From Paenibacillus sp. CF384 (GTDB lineage: Bacteria; Bacillota; Bacilli; Paenibacillales; Paenibacillaceae), in assembly GCF_900106745.1 (NCBI RefSeq), contig NZ_FNNV01000014.1:147430-211429 (forward strand): a stretch of 64,000 nt of DNA, written 5' to 3'. The translations under genes were made by a program, and so were the position numbers. This document shows, in pieces, positions 18,797-28,504 of the stretch. Below the pieces are notes generated by a model. The model searched no databases. It had not been told where the DNA came from and was given only the letters and a program-made list of their open reading frames with translations. How positions within the stretch are numbered: the stretch's first letter is position 1; each line of letters starts with the position of its first letter.

Positions 18797-19975
18797 TTAG
18801 TTTAATTGACCTGTTGTTTTGCGAATGACAAGGCTTGGTTGTAGGTCAATCTTCTTGTAGCTCGGCTGTTTGCCTTTATTGTCAATCACTTGCAGCAACA
18901 AGCGAGCAGCTTCTCTGCCGATTTCTTGCTCCGATTGGTCGATATGCGTCAGCAGGCTAAATTCGTCCAGCAGCGGACTCGGGTTATCGAAGGTAACAAT
19001 CGAGATATCCTCCGGCACGCGCAGTCCGACTTGCTTGGCAATCGTCAAGATGTGGACACCGAGCGCACAGTTCAGTGCAATGTAGGCCGTCGCCATCCGG
19101 TTCTTGATAAAGCGATACAGCGGATGATCCTGGTTCAATATGGTGTGGTTCTCACTTGACGTAGTAAATAGCGTATTTACACTCCCTTGCGAAGCATTAA
19201 CATGGAAGTCAGTCAGAATCAGCGCCGGATTAATGAGTGCGCCTTTCTGTTTCAGCGCTTCATTGTAGCCTTGAATCCGCTCCTCCACCGATACGGTCAT
19301 AAGCGGAGAATCCGAACAGATTGCAATATTCCGGTGACCCAGACTCCATAGATGATCAACCGCCAATATGGAAGCTTGGACACTATCAGAAGATACGACA
19401 TTCGTTTCGACGCCAGGCAGGTGACGATCAATAAGCACGAACGGATAATTTTGCATCTTCAGTGCGATAATTTCTTCGTTGTAGACTTCGGCATCCACCG
19501 GGAAAATAATTAATCCGTCCACGCTATTCTTCAGCTCACGAATGACTTCCTTCTCCATTTCCTTGGAGTTGTAGGTGAACATGACCACCACGGAATACTT
19601 GCTCGCTTCCAGCATTTCCGTAATCCCATGAAGCAGCCGGATCGCGAAGTAATCGCCGATGAACGGAAACACCAAACCAATCTTCGCCCGGTATGTCGCC
19701 CGATTCGGCACAGGCGTTTCAATTATTGTACTTGTCGCAATATGCGTCTCCGGAATGCCTTTGATAAAGCTTCCTCTACCCGGTATGCGATAGATCCAGC
19801 CGTCCTTCGCCAGCTCTGCCAATGCATTAACAACCGTAATCCGACTGACCTCGAACTGATCCATTAGATCCTTCTCTGTCGGAATTTTATCATCCTCTAC
19901 CAGTTTCCTGGTTATAATCAGGTCCTTAAAATAATTTTGAATCTGAATATATAGAGGCTCTCTATCCTGACTCAT
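18797..19975 (-). CDS. GntR-type HTH fused to LacI-type sensor domain (AraR-like), copy 1
   Basis: About 392 residues. An N-terminal winged helix of the GntR family (EPLYIQIQNYFKDLI, KIPTEKDLMDQFEVSRITVVNALAELAKDGWIYRIPGRGSFI) is followed by a LacI-like periplasmic-binding fold (IGLVFPFIGDYFAIRLLHGI, GLIIFPVDAEVYNEEI, HRNIAICSDSP, ISIVTFDNPSPLLDEF). AraR of Bacillus has the same plan. Start 19975 places GGGGGAG 6 bases upstream; the longer frame starts within that site. It is a close paralogue of the 23413-24612 gene and probably controls the GxGYxYP/importer genes. Confidence 0.88.
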   Translation of the reverse strand: MSQDREPLYIQIQNYFKDLIITRKLVEDDKIPTEKDLMDQFEVSRITVVNALAELAKDGWIYRIPGRGSFIKGIPETHIATSTIIETPVPNRATYRAKIGLVFPFIGDYFAIRLLHGITEMLEASKYSVVVMFTYNSKEMEKEVIRELKNSVDGLIIFPVDAEVYNEEIIALKMQNYPFVLIDRHLPGVETNVVSSDSVQASILAVDHLWSLGHRNIAICSDSPLMTVSVEERIQGYNEALKQKGALINPALILTDFHVNASQGSVNTLFTTSSENHTILNQDHPLYRFIKNRMATAYIALNCALGVHILTIAKQVGLRVPEDISIVTFDNPSPLLDEFSLLTHIDQSEQEIGREAARLLLQVIDNKGKQPSYKKIDLQPSLVIRKTTGQLN

Positions 19976-20200
19976 GAGCCACTCCCCCATTATCTATTTA
20001 TTTCACCGCACGTACCTTTATATCAAATATATCATAAACATTCTGGATTATAAAGTAACCTTACATGACGCACCTAATAAAAAAATATATACCTCCCACA
20101 ACCAAACATTTATGCAATTTATTAGTTATTTTTCCTCTCGAGCCGTTATTTTAAACAATATAATGATCATGTCAAATAATGTGCGCTCAACAAAACAAAA

Positions 20201-20237
20201 AGAGAAACCCGACGGTTTAATAACCGCGGGTTTCTCT
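20201..20237 (-). terminator. terminator of GxGYxYP gene 2
   Basis: AGAGAAACCCG pairs with CGGGTTTCTCT; the loop contains a further CGGTT/AACCG pair, and a T-run follows on the minus strand. Confidence 0.85.
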
Positions 20238-20259
20238 CTTCTCTCTACAACAGCTCAGA

Positions 20260-23094
20260 CTAATTAATCGTAATCCGATCAGCCGTTATCGTAGCCACGT
20301 CGTAGAAATACACTCTGTACTCCAGTTTACGGTTAAGCGTCTGATTAAACGTCAGATTGAAATCCTGATACGTGTTAGCCGCCGTAAACTGCTGCCTTGT
20401 AATGTCCGCCTGTGCCACAACAGCACCTGCTTGTGCGTCCCAGACATCGATTTTGGCGACATTCAGATTGTCCAGCGTGTTGTTATCTACCTTGAGGCGG
20501 AATGTTATTTTGCGATTGCCGATCTGCACTTGGGTATCATACGGTCCGTAAACCATATGCCCGCCGTTGTCCAGCGTCGGACTCGCCTGCCAGCCGTCGC
20601 CGCTTACGCGTCCGAGTCCATGACCGACTACAGTACCTTCCGCTTCATATTTGCCGAGTCTAGTTGTTACGGCAACCTTGTCGACGTTGATGGCGGCTTT
20701 ATCCTTGTAATTCACCCTGAATTCCAGCGCACTTCCGGTTGGATTAGTGAAGCTCAGGCTGAAATCCTGATACGTATTGTTCGCCTTGAATTGGTTTCGA
20801 TACACGTCGAGGGCGGCAAGTGTCTGTCCGGTCGAGTTATCTCGAACATCCAATGTAACGACATTATCGTTTACACCCGTAATGGAATCGATCTTCATCT
20901 TGAACGAAGCCGTTAGTTGACCGACCGGAAGCGTATTGTCATACGGCCCCCACATCATGAAGCCCGAACCATCCTGGGTTGTATTGGCGCTCCAGTCACT
21001 GCCGCTCGCACGGCCAACCGTATGTGAGAACGCGGTTTCTGCTTCATACTTCTTCACGGCAGTAGCCGGGTCAATCGGCAGTTGATTATTTTCCCGCATG
21101 AGCTGGAAGTACGTGTCCGGTCTAACGAATACGATGTTGCTGTTGCTGCTGAAGTTGTTGACGGCATTGATAAAGCTCTGATACGTGATGCCTTCCCATG
21201 GATTCGACTGAATGGTAACGAAGCGAGGCGACGTTCCGTTCCAGCCCGAGATGGCGCCGTTGATTTCGGAAATAATCGACGCTTCCGAGTAGCAATACGT
21301 GGCGTTAAGCCCTTGGCTAGGCAGCGTATTGTCATACACGGTGATGGCACCGCCCGCATTCTGGGCCGTCAAACCATATAGTGAAGGTGCATATTGAGCA
21401 AAGCTGTTCCCTACGTTTGCATTCGTCGCGCCATTGATTTGGTTCCAAACCGTAAGCACTCGCAAGCCCGCACGGTTCATGTAATCATTGGTCAACGCCA
21501 CATAGTTGTTGAGGTACGTTTGATTCCCCCAGTAATTCGGGTACGTATACCCGATACCCGTCGGTCCGGAAATCAATTCATCATTCGGCGTAGCCGTATT
21601 GTACAAATAGTTCAGTACGCCCGGCATGGCATCCAGCATGGCCGGAGACACGGTCCAGCCGAGCGGCACCGTCCCTCTATTCGGATGATCCCAGAATGTT
21701 TTGAAGCGATGCTCCAAATATTGAATGTTATCGCCATCGCTTAAGATGAGCGATATATAGATTTTGTTCTCCAGCGGCGGCTTGTTAGGAGTGCCCTTCA
21801 CATTGACCGTTCTGGAAGTGCCGCCGAACACCGTCAAATTGGATGCAAAATCACTCGCAATCGTTGACACGCCATATTCGGAAACGGTCTGAATGCCCAA
21901 GCCCTCATCCGGCCACCAGCCCATATAGATCCCGCTGCCATACGGCATGTCAGCCAGGAATTGGCGAAGCAATGTATTCTCGGCGGCAACGGCCGGGTTC
22001 AGCCAAATCGTAGCCGCACCTACAGCAGTGGCGTAATCACGCAGAAAACCTTTGATACCAGGGTTTAATCCGACAATCAGCTTATGCGTGACCAGCGACC
22101 AGTAATTCGTATACAAGTATTGATAGACTTGCAGCTTGGTCGTGAAATCGCCGCGCAAATCATTAAGAATCGGCAAATTGTATGGTGCTGCAGTCAGCTT
22201 CGCAACCATGCTTGGCGATGCTACAATGCCGCCGCTAAGCGATGCGATTGTAGTCGCCAGATTCACGGTATCCGGAAGCGCGGCATCATAGACGACGATC
22301 CCGCTGATCTCGCTTCTGTATTTGGTAATAAGCGTGTACTTGTCAGTCACATCGGCATAACCGAGTCCCAAGGAATTCGGCCAGTTGTACTTGCCTTCCT
22401 CGTTGTTAACCGCATTATCGAAGGTATAAATCCGGGGCTGGGTTTTGTTGACGAGCCCTTTGAGCGTCGTGAAGAGCACCGCTTCTTCTTCCTTGATCAA
22501 CGGCCTTGCGCCTACGCTATTGACTTTCATATAAGCGCCACCATGCCAGAACACCCTGAATTCGAGCGCATGTCCGGCAGTCGCATTGGTGAAAGGAACC
22601 TCAAACCGCTCATAGACAGACGCCTGTCTCCATTCTTTCCGTGTAATACTCCTGCTCGCTAGTACAACGCTGCTCGTACTGTCTCTGACATCAACCGTTA
22701 CCATGACATCATCGTTCGCGGTATTGTTGTCGATTTTCAAATCATAGAAGGCACTATAGCTTCCGGTAGGGATCGTGGTCACATTCGGACCGGTAATCAT
22801 GTTAAGATTCGGCGCATCTATAGAGGTTTGTGCCAGCCAGCCATCGCCGTCCAAGCGACCCGTTGCATGTCCGACCGCCGAGCCTTCCCCTTCATACTTG
22901 TATTCGATATCATCTGTTCGGACATCCATCAAGTCAAGCGTAGATGCAGGTGCCGAGAAGGAAGGAAGCACTTGACCCGATGGCCAAGTAAGTCCTGCTG
23001 CTGCTGCTGGTGAAGTCGGGAGAAGCGGAAGCGGAGATGCCGAGGCAATGATGACGGCTGCCAATCCTAAACCAATCCATTTCTTTACTCTCAT
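20260..23094 (-). CDS. secreted GxGYxYP-domain protein with three carbohydrate-binding-like modules, copy 2
   Basis: 944 residues. A signal peptide covers about 1-33. A CBM-like module is at about 55-200 (EGEGSAVGHATGRLDGDGWLA) and the GxGYxYP core at about 200-690, with ILSDGDNIQYLEHRFKTFWDHPNRG and GPTGIGYTYPNYW. Two more copies of the same module follow (YEAETAFSHTVGRASGSDWSA and YEAEGTVVGHGLGRVSGDGWQA). Each module ends with ALEFRV or KLEYRV and a short beta strand. Start 23094 is chosen because GGAGG is 6 bases upstream, while the ATG at 23100 abuts it. It follows a cre-like site and lies between the two GntR paralogues. Substrate inferred to be a mannose-containing glycan. Confidence 0.85.
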   Translation of the reverse strand: MRVKKWIGLGLAAVIIASASPLPLLPTSPAAAAGLTWPSGQVLPSFSAPASTLDLMDVRTDDIEYKYEGEGSAVGHATGRLDGDGWLAQTSIDAPNLNMITGPNVTTIPTGSYSAFYDLKIDNNTANDDVMVTVDVRDSTSSVVLASRSITRKEWRQASVYERFEVPFTNATAGHALEFRVFWHGGAYMKVNSVGARPLIKEEEAVLFTTLKGLVNKTQPRIYTFDNAVNNEEGKYNWPNSLGLGYADVTDKYTLITKYRSEISGIVVYDAALPDTVNLATTIASLSGGIVASPSMVAKLTAAPYNLPILNDLRGDFTTKLQVYQYLYTNYWSLVTHKLIVGLNPGIKGFLRDYATAVGAATIWLNPAVAAENTLLRQFLADMPYGSGIYMGWWPDEGLGIQTVSEYGVSTIASDFASNLTVFGGTSRTVNVKGTPNKPPLENKIYISLILSDGDNIQYLEHRFKTFWDHPNRGTVPLGWTVSPAMLDAMPGVLNYLYNTATPNDELISGPTGIGYTYPNYWGNQTYLNNYVALTNDYMNRAGLRVLTVWNQINGATNANVGNSFAQYAPSLYGLTAQNAGGAITVYDNTLPSQGLNATYCYSEASIISEINGAISGWNGTSPRFVTIQSNPWEGITYQSFINAVNNFSSNSNIVFVRPDTYFQLMRENNQLPIDPATAVKKYEAETAFSHTVGRASGSDWSANTTQDGSGFMMWGPYDNTLPVGQLTASFKMKIDSITGVNDNVVTLDVRDNSTGQTLAALDVYRNQFKANNTYQDFSLSFTNPTGSALEFRVNYKDKAAINVDKVAVTTRLGKYEAEGTVVGHGLGRVSGDGWQASPTLDNGGHMVYGPYDTQVQIGNRKITFRLKVDNNTLDNLNVAKIDVWDAQAGAVVAQADITRQQFTAANTYQDFNLTFNQTLNRKLEYRVYFYDVATITADRITIN

Positions 23095-23215
23095 TTTCAT
23101 CCTCCAATACGTTCATAGTTTGGAATCCAAATGAATGCCGGCCATGCGCGTAATGCTATACTCGATATAACCCGTATCCTCCTTCGCCACCGGATTTATT
23201 CCCTTTCCTCTATGA

Positions 23216-23229
23216 TGTAAGTGCTTACA
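23216..23229 (-). promoter_or_regulatory. cre-like catabolite repression site
   Basis: TGTAAGTGCTTACA, with perfect 6-bp arms and a TG centre, is one mismatch from the CcpA consensus. It lies 122 bases upstream of the GxGYxYP copy 2 start. Confidence 0.55.
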
Positions 23230-23356
23230 ATGTAAATTAAATATATCGTATATATCTTATAATATCAATATACATTACGGCCAAAAATTACATAAATTTT
23301 GTTAAAAATTATAACGCGTGATAGTTGATCCTCTAGATGGTGATAGCCATGCAAAA

Positions 23357-23390
23357 AAGCCGCTTCCTCCTGTGCGGAGAACGCGGCCTT
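23357..23390 (-). terminator. terminator of GntR regulator 2
   Basis: An imperfect stem, AAGCCGC with GCGGCCTT, plus inner CTCC/GGAG, and a T6 run on the minus strand. Confidence 0.7.
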
Positions 23391-23412
23391 CCTTACGTGC
23401 GGATGCAAACGA

Positions 23413-24612
23413 TTATTTCCGGCCCCTCGCGTACTGAACGACAGGTCCGGTCGATTGACCTACGACCAGCTTAGGTTCGAGAACGATTTTGTGATACCCT
23501 TCATCATGGCTTGGACGGTCCAGCAAATCAGTCAGAATACCAGCCGCCCTGCTGCCGATCTCTTCTTCAGACTGCGCAATATGCGTATACCACTCCTGAC
23601 TGTCCACATCCGAAGACGGATCGTCGAATGATAAGATCGACAATTGTCCGGGAACATTCAGCTTCATACTGCGGGCCAACCCGGAGATATAGAGAGCGAG
23701 CTTCGCATTTAACGTAATATAAGCGGTTGCCTGACCATTCTTGAGACAGCGAGCCAATGCATGAGCATCGTCTTTCTGATCATAATCGACAACAAGTTCC
23801 GTCAGAATGAGCGCCGGATCAATCATCGCTCCTCTTTGCTTGAGCGCTTCAACATAACCGGCAATCCGCTCTTCAACCGTCACTGTCGGAAGCGGCGAGT
23901 CCGAGCAGATCGCTATGTTTCGGTGGCCAAGCTCCCATAGATGGGAGACCGCTAATTGCGCTCCCAGCCTGCTGTCGGAGCAGACGAAATGCGTTTCTAC
24001 CCCCGGCAAATACCGATCGATGAGCACGAACGGAAAATGACTCATTTTGAGCGATAGGATCTCTTCATTATACGTTTCGGCATCAATCGGGAAGATGATC
24101 AGACCGGCTACATCCTTCTCCAGCAGCTGAACAATCGCTTCTTTCTCGAATGCATTGGAATGATTCGTTAAGATGACGGCCAAGTAATAATCGCTATGTC
24201 TCATAATCTTGTTCATCCCCTCTATCAAACGAAGGGCAAAATAATCATCCAGCGACGGGATAATAAACCCGATCATCCGCTTACCGAGCGGACGGTCACG
24301 TTCGATGAATCCCCGTTTCTCGCGCACGATCTCCGTTATTGCCGGCAAGTTCTCGGTTGGGGAAGGAGGCACCTCGGGAACGAGAGGCATATCCTTGCTT
24401 ACAAAGCTGCCCCTGCCCGGAATCCGATATATCCACCCTTCCTTGGCAAGCTGGGTTAATGCATTGGCAATTGTGATCCGGCTCACATTGAAATCGACCA
24501 TTAATTCCTTCTCGGAAGGAATCTTCTCGTCAATCGTCAGCGCCCCGGAACCGATCAGCTTCTTAAAATGCTCCTGTACTTGGAGATATAGCGGCTGTCG
24601 CTCTTTCTGCAT
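23413..24612 (-). CDS. GntR-type HTH fused to LacI-type sensor domain (AraR-like), copy 2
   Basis: 399 residues, same plan as the 18797-19975 product: QPLYLQVQEHFKKLIG, KIPSEKELMVDFNVSRITIANALTQLAKEGWIYRIPGRGSFV, then the sensor fold (IGFIIPSLDDYFALRLIEGMNKI, GLIIFPIDAETYNEEI, HRNIAICSDSPLPTVTVEERI). The nearly identical recognition helices suggest overlapping operators. The start follows GGGAG by 9 bases. It lies directly downstream of GxGYxYP copy 3 (82-base gap) and is possibly co-transcribed with it. Confidence 0.88.
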   Translation of the reverse strand: MQKERQPLYLQVQEHFKKLIGSGALTIDEKIPSEKELMVDFNVSRITIANALTQLAKEGWIYRIPGRGSFVSKDMPLVPEVPPSPTENLPAITEIVREKRGFIERDRPLGKRMIGFIIPSLDDYFALRLIEGMNKIMRHSDYYLAVILTNHSNAFEKEAIVQLLEKDVAGLIIFPIDAETYNEEILSLKMSHFPFVLIDRYLPGVETHFVCSDSRLGAQLAVSHLWELGHRNIAICSDSPLPTVTVEERIAGYVEALKQRGAMIDPALILTELVVDYDQKDDAHALARCLKNGQATAYITLNAKLALYISGLARSMKLNVPGQLSILSFDDPSSDVDSQEWYTHIAQSEEEIGSRAAGILTDLLDRPSHDEGYHKIVLEPKLVVGQSTGPVVQYARGRK

Positions 24613-24694
24613 CTTGGATAACTCCCAACCCAGTTTAATAACTTATTTAATATAATAAATACAATACTTTGATATATTATATGTTGTCAATGAC

Positions 24695-26725
24695 TTATTT
24701 AGTCGAAGAATTGGGTTCGATTGGCAAACCTTCACTTTCACGAACCAGCTGGAAATACGTGTCCGGACGTACAAAAACAACATCTTTATTCGACGCGTAC
24801 AGATCCATTGCGTTCACGAAATTCTGATACGATACCTGCCATGGATTAGCTTGTATGGCTGCGAAAACAGGAGATTCGCCATCCCACTTCTTAACGGCTG
24901 CTTCAATTCCATTGGTTAGGTCACTCTCCGCGCTGCCATAGGAGACGTTCAGCTCTTGTCCCGGAAGCTCATTCTTGTACACTTGGATCTTGCCGGTGCC
25001 AAACTGGGAAGTAAAACCAAGCAGCGAAGGAGCATGCTCCGCGAAACGATTGGCCGCCTCCGGCGTAATCTCCCCTTTCACGTAATTCCAAATGGTCAAC
25101 ACGCGAAGTCCTGCTCGCGACATATAATCATTCGTGCGGGTAACGAAGTTGTCGAGCCCCTCTCCGTCCTTCCAGAAGTTCGGGTACGTATAGCCCATTC
25201 CCGACGGACCGGAAATTAACGCATCGTTAGGCGTAGCCGTCTTGTACAAGAAATCAAGAATGCCAGGCATCGTATCTACCATTAACGGCGAGACCGTCCA
25301 GCCAAGCGGCACTTTACCACGGTCAGGATTATCCCAGAATCGCTTAAATGAATGTTCCATATACTGCAGATTGTCGCCATCGCTCAGAATGAACGACACG
25401 TAGATTTTATTTTCCAGCGGCGGCTTCTTCGGCAGTTCAGGTACCGTAATCTCGCGAGTGGTTCCGCTAAACACGCTCAGATTAGAGGAGTAATCGCTCG
25501 CGACGGTAGCTAATCCGAAGTCCGAGGTCTTCTTCACGCCTTCACCTTCATCCGGCCACCAGCCCATATAGAGCCCGCTTCCGTAAGGCAAATCCGTCAG
25601 AAATTTATCGAGCAGCTCGCTTTCCTTCGGCTCTTTGGGATTAAGCCAGACGACAGCGGCTGTGAGATTCATCGCATAATCTCTGAGATAGGACTTGAGC
25701 GCCGGGTCGAGGCCGATAATAACACGGTGCGTCACTTTGGGCCAATAGTGCTCCAGCATATATTCATAGACATCCAGCTTCGATGCGAAATCACCGCGCA
25801 AATCCTCCAATATAGGCAGGTTGTAGGGATCTCCAGTCAGCTTCTCCACCAGCGCCGGAGGTGCCACAATTCCGTCCTTCAAGCCTGCAATCGTCGTTGC
25901 CAGATTGACGGTGTCCGGCTGGCTGTCATCATAGACAACGATGCCGCTTACTTCCGAGCGATATTTGTCGAGCAGCTTCCAGTTATCTTTCTCTTCTTTA
26001 TAGGCAAGACCGAGCGAGGTCAGCCATGACGTACCCGTGCTGCCATTCACGTTATCGGTAAAGGCGTACAAGCGAGGTTTCGTTTTGTTGACTACCCCCT
26101 TCAAGGAAGTGAACACGAGGTTCTCATCCTTGCGAAGCGCCCAGGAGATGCCGATGTCGAACAGCTTCACCGTGGATTTGCCGGTCCACTGCACCCGAAA
26201 CTCAAGCGCTTGCCCATCTTCCGCTACGGTAAAAGGAAGCTCGAAGCTCTGCGATGCATTCGGCAGCTTGAAATCCCAGTTCGATATATCAAGCGAAGCA
26301 AGACTCGTACCCGCTTCTTGATCGAGTACTTCCAGCTTCGCTACAACCCCGTTCTCATTCGCAAAGCTATCCACCTGCATGTTTACAATCGCCTTGTTCT
26401 CCCCGGCCGGCATGTTCGTTTGATTCGTGATATCCAGCATCGGAACATTCGGCGCATCACTGCCTGCTGTGGCTAGCCAGCCATCTCCGTCCGCTTTGCC
26501 GGTTTTATGCGCTAACGAGACATCTTCCGCCTGGTAGTAGAAGTTATCTGTGGTGTACATCAGATCGAGTGTCGGAGCCGGCTCCTCGAATGAAGGCAAC
26601 GCTTGCCCCTCCGGCCAATGGACTCCTTCCTTATTACTACTAGGCCAGGCAAAATAAGTGGTGACGGCTGCAGCGGCTACGACAATTACGGATCCGAATA
26701 AAGTAAACATTAATCTGCCTTTCAA
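24695..26725 (-). CDS. membrane-anchored/secreted GxGYxYP-domain protein, copy 3
   Basis: 676 residues. The N-terminal hydrophobic segment MFTLFGSVIVVAAAAVTTYFAW has no obvious cleavage site, so it may be an anchor. One CBM-like module is at about 60-195 (YQAEDVSLAHKTGKADGDGWLA), then the GxGYxYP core with ILSDGDNLQYMEHSFKRFWDNPDRG and GPSGMGYTYPNFW. It ends at the core and lacks the two C-terminal modules of copy 2. The TTG start at 26725 has GGAGG 7 bases ahead; ATG at 26710 lacks a site. It is the first gene of the regulator-linked cassette. Confidence 0.85.
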   Translation of the reverse strand: MKGRLMFTLFGSVIVVAAAAVTTYFAWPSSNKEGVHWPEGQALPSFEEPAPTLDLMYTTDNFYYQAEDVSLAHKTGKADGDGWLATAGSDAPNVPMLDITNQTNMPAGENKAIVNMQVDSFANENGVVAKLEVLDQEAGTSLASLDISNWDFKLPNASQSFELPFTVAEDGQALEFRVQWTGKSTVKLFDIGISWALRKDENLVFTSLKGVVNKTKPRLYAFTDNVNGSTGTSWLTSLGLAYKEEKDNWKLLDKYRSEVSGIVVYDDSQPDTVNLATTIAGLKDGIVAPPALVEKLTGDPYNLPILEDLRGDFASKLDVYEYMLEHYWPKVTHRVIIGLDPALKSYLRDYAMNLTAAVVWLNPKEPKESELLDKFLTDLPYGSGLYMGWWPDEGEGVKKTSDFGLATVASDYSSNLSVFSGTTREITVPELPKKPPLENKIYVSFILSDGDNLQYMEHSFKRFWDNPDRGKVPLGWTVSPLMVDTMPGILDFLYKTATPNDALISGPSGMGYTYPNFWKDGEGLDNFVTRTNDYMSRAGLRVLTIWNYVKGEITPEAANRFAEHAPSLLGFTSQFGTGKIQVYKNELPGQELNVSYGSAESDLTNGIEAAVKKWDGESPVFAAIQANPWQVSYQNFVNAMDLYASNKDVVFVRPDTYFQLVRESEGLPIEPNSSTK

Positions 26726-26898
26726 TGGATCTCCTCCTATTGGGACGAATGGTTGGTTGATGGGTGATTACATGATGTTAAAGTTCTTAATATTTACTAT
26801 AATATATATAACAAATAATATCTACGATGAATGACAAAGTTTGGCATGGCACCGAAGTCGCACTCGCAATTGCACTCGCCCCCTCATACCGCGAAAAT

Positions 26899-27083
26899 CT
26901 AACGAACCATACAGGCCTTATTCGGCCGTATTTCGAGCCTGCGAGATTCTAACGAACCGTAGAGGTCTTATTGTGGAAGAATCAGCTCCAACACACCTGA
27001 AAATCATCAAATAAGACCCGTACGGTTTGTTAGCGTTTTTTGGGAGCTATTTTCGGCCAGATAAGACCCGTACGGTTCGTTAG
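26899..27083. repeat. four 24-bp units in head-to-head inverted pairs
   Basis: Two forward units (26899-26922 and 26949-26972) share CTAACGAACC and CTTATT. Two reverse units (27010-27033 and 27061-27083) are their complements (ATAAGACCCGTACGGTT, GTTAG). Spacing is about 27-38 bases. The gap 26726-27217 holds no gene. These look like a dispersed intergenic palindromic repeat next to an IS element. Confidence 0.7.
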
Positions 27084-27217
27084 CACATTTCGCAAACGAA
27101 AACCAGCTAATACTTGTCAAGCATTTCATGTTGGTCAATCTTTGAATTACTGGTATACTGCTTTCTAAGCACAACAAATAATCCTTCATTGGCGTGAAGG
27201 ATGTTGGTTAAATATGG

Positions 27218-28396
27218 TTATGCTCTGTAGGGCTCGCTTTTACTAAGGATGGCGTACACGTGATGGAGAAGCTTGTTGGCGCAAGCGATCACGACCACCT
27301 TGTACGGCTTGCCCTCTTTCCTTTTCTTGTCGTAATATTCTTTCATCCTGCTGTTTGCACTTCTTCGAATTCCGCATTGAACGGCCAAATACAACGCTCT
27401 TCTCAAGCGCTTGGATCCCCTTTTCGTAATTCGGCTACTTGTTGCCGTAAACTTCCCTGAGCTAAAGATGCCAGGATCCAGGCCTGCATAAGCTACAAGT
27501 TGTTTTGCGTCATGAAACTGCCTTGCATCGCCAATCTCTGCTACTAGGACAGCTGCAAGCTTGTCACCAATGCCCGGAACACTTTTTACCAGCTCCACCT
27601 CAGGAAGTTCCTTCGCAATCTGCTCCATAAGTTCCTCGAGATTGTTTAACTGCTTCGTAAATTCAAGCAACAAGGCAATCATTCCACTCAATGCTTTTGC
27701 CTGTGAATGGCTTTTGGGCTGTTCGGACCAATCGGCCAGCAACAATTGTAGTTTCTCTGCTTTCTCGGCCGCCCACTGTTTCGAACGAGCCTTACCCGTA
27801 ACTTCCCTCAGCACTTCATCGATCCTAAAAACGTTGCCTTCCAAGCATCGTTGTAATACCAACAGGGATGTGACTGAAAATAGGTCTCGAAACATTTGTG
27901 AGTACGTCGGAAAAACCTGTTCGAGCAATGCTCGTGAGTTTAACTTAGCTTGCACGAACATTCCAGTGACGAACTCATTTTGTCTGGTTACATGTTGAAG
28001 CTCTGTGTAAGCTTCTTCCCACGTCCGATGAGGTTTTACGTCTCCGCGGTAGTACATTTCAGCCAAATGCCATGCATCGGCAGCATCGGTCTTTACCTTT
28101 CGAAGTTGCGTACCTTTCGCTCGCTTAGACTGTAATGGATTTATGATGACATGCTTCCATCCCCTATGCTTCAAATGCGAGACAAGTCCTCGATGATAGT
28201 GGCCGGTTGCCTCAAGCACAACAACAGGTTCATTGCCTGAAGTACTACACAATTCTGTTAGCACACGATCTAGTCGTACATACCCTTGTTAAGTGTGCGG
28301 AATTATCTCCATTTTCCCGAACACTTCATTTCTCTGTAAAAACGCTTGAATAACACTGTTCTCTTTTGAAACGTCTAAACCTACCACTGGTTCCAT
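27218..28396 (-). mobile_element. IS110-family transposase, inactivated by in-frame stop
   Basis: The frame opens at ATG 28396 (GGAGGTTGTT ahead): MEPVVGLDVSKENSVIQAF... reaches TAA at codon 36 (28289-28291) and continues in the same frame as QGYVRLDRVLTELCS to 27218. The intact protein would be 392 residues. DEDD residues are visible: the first Asp in GLDVSK lies before the stop, while Glu in VVLEATGHYH and the Asps in KTDAADA lie after it. The C-terminal transposase_20 part is clear (LVKSVPGIGDKLAAVLVAEIGDARQF, YAGLDPGIFSSGKF). A single nonsense change separates the catalytic residues, so this copy is probably dead unless read through. Confidence 0.88.
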
Positions 28397-28504
28397 AACA
28401 ACCTCCTAAGCAAACTTGCCGGCACTCCCACGATGGTTCCAAACCCATAGCTTCGCTTGTGATACGAGGTCATTGCCTCAACCAGCTCAAACATGGTCAT
28501 TGGA

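Noticed and set aside
26899..27083. CRISPR array
   Set aside because: Only four units, in opposite orientations, with uneven spacers and no cas genes.
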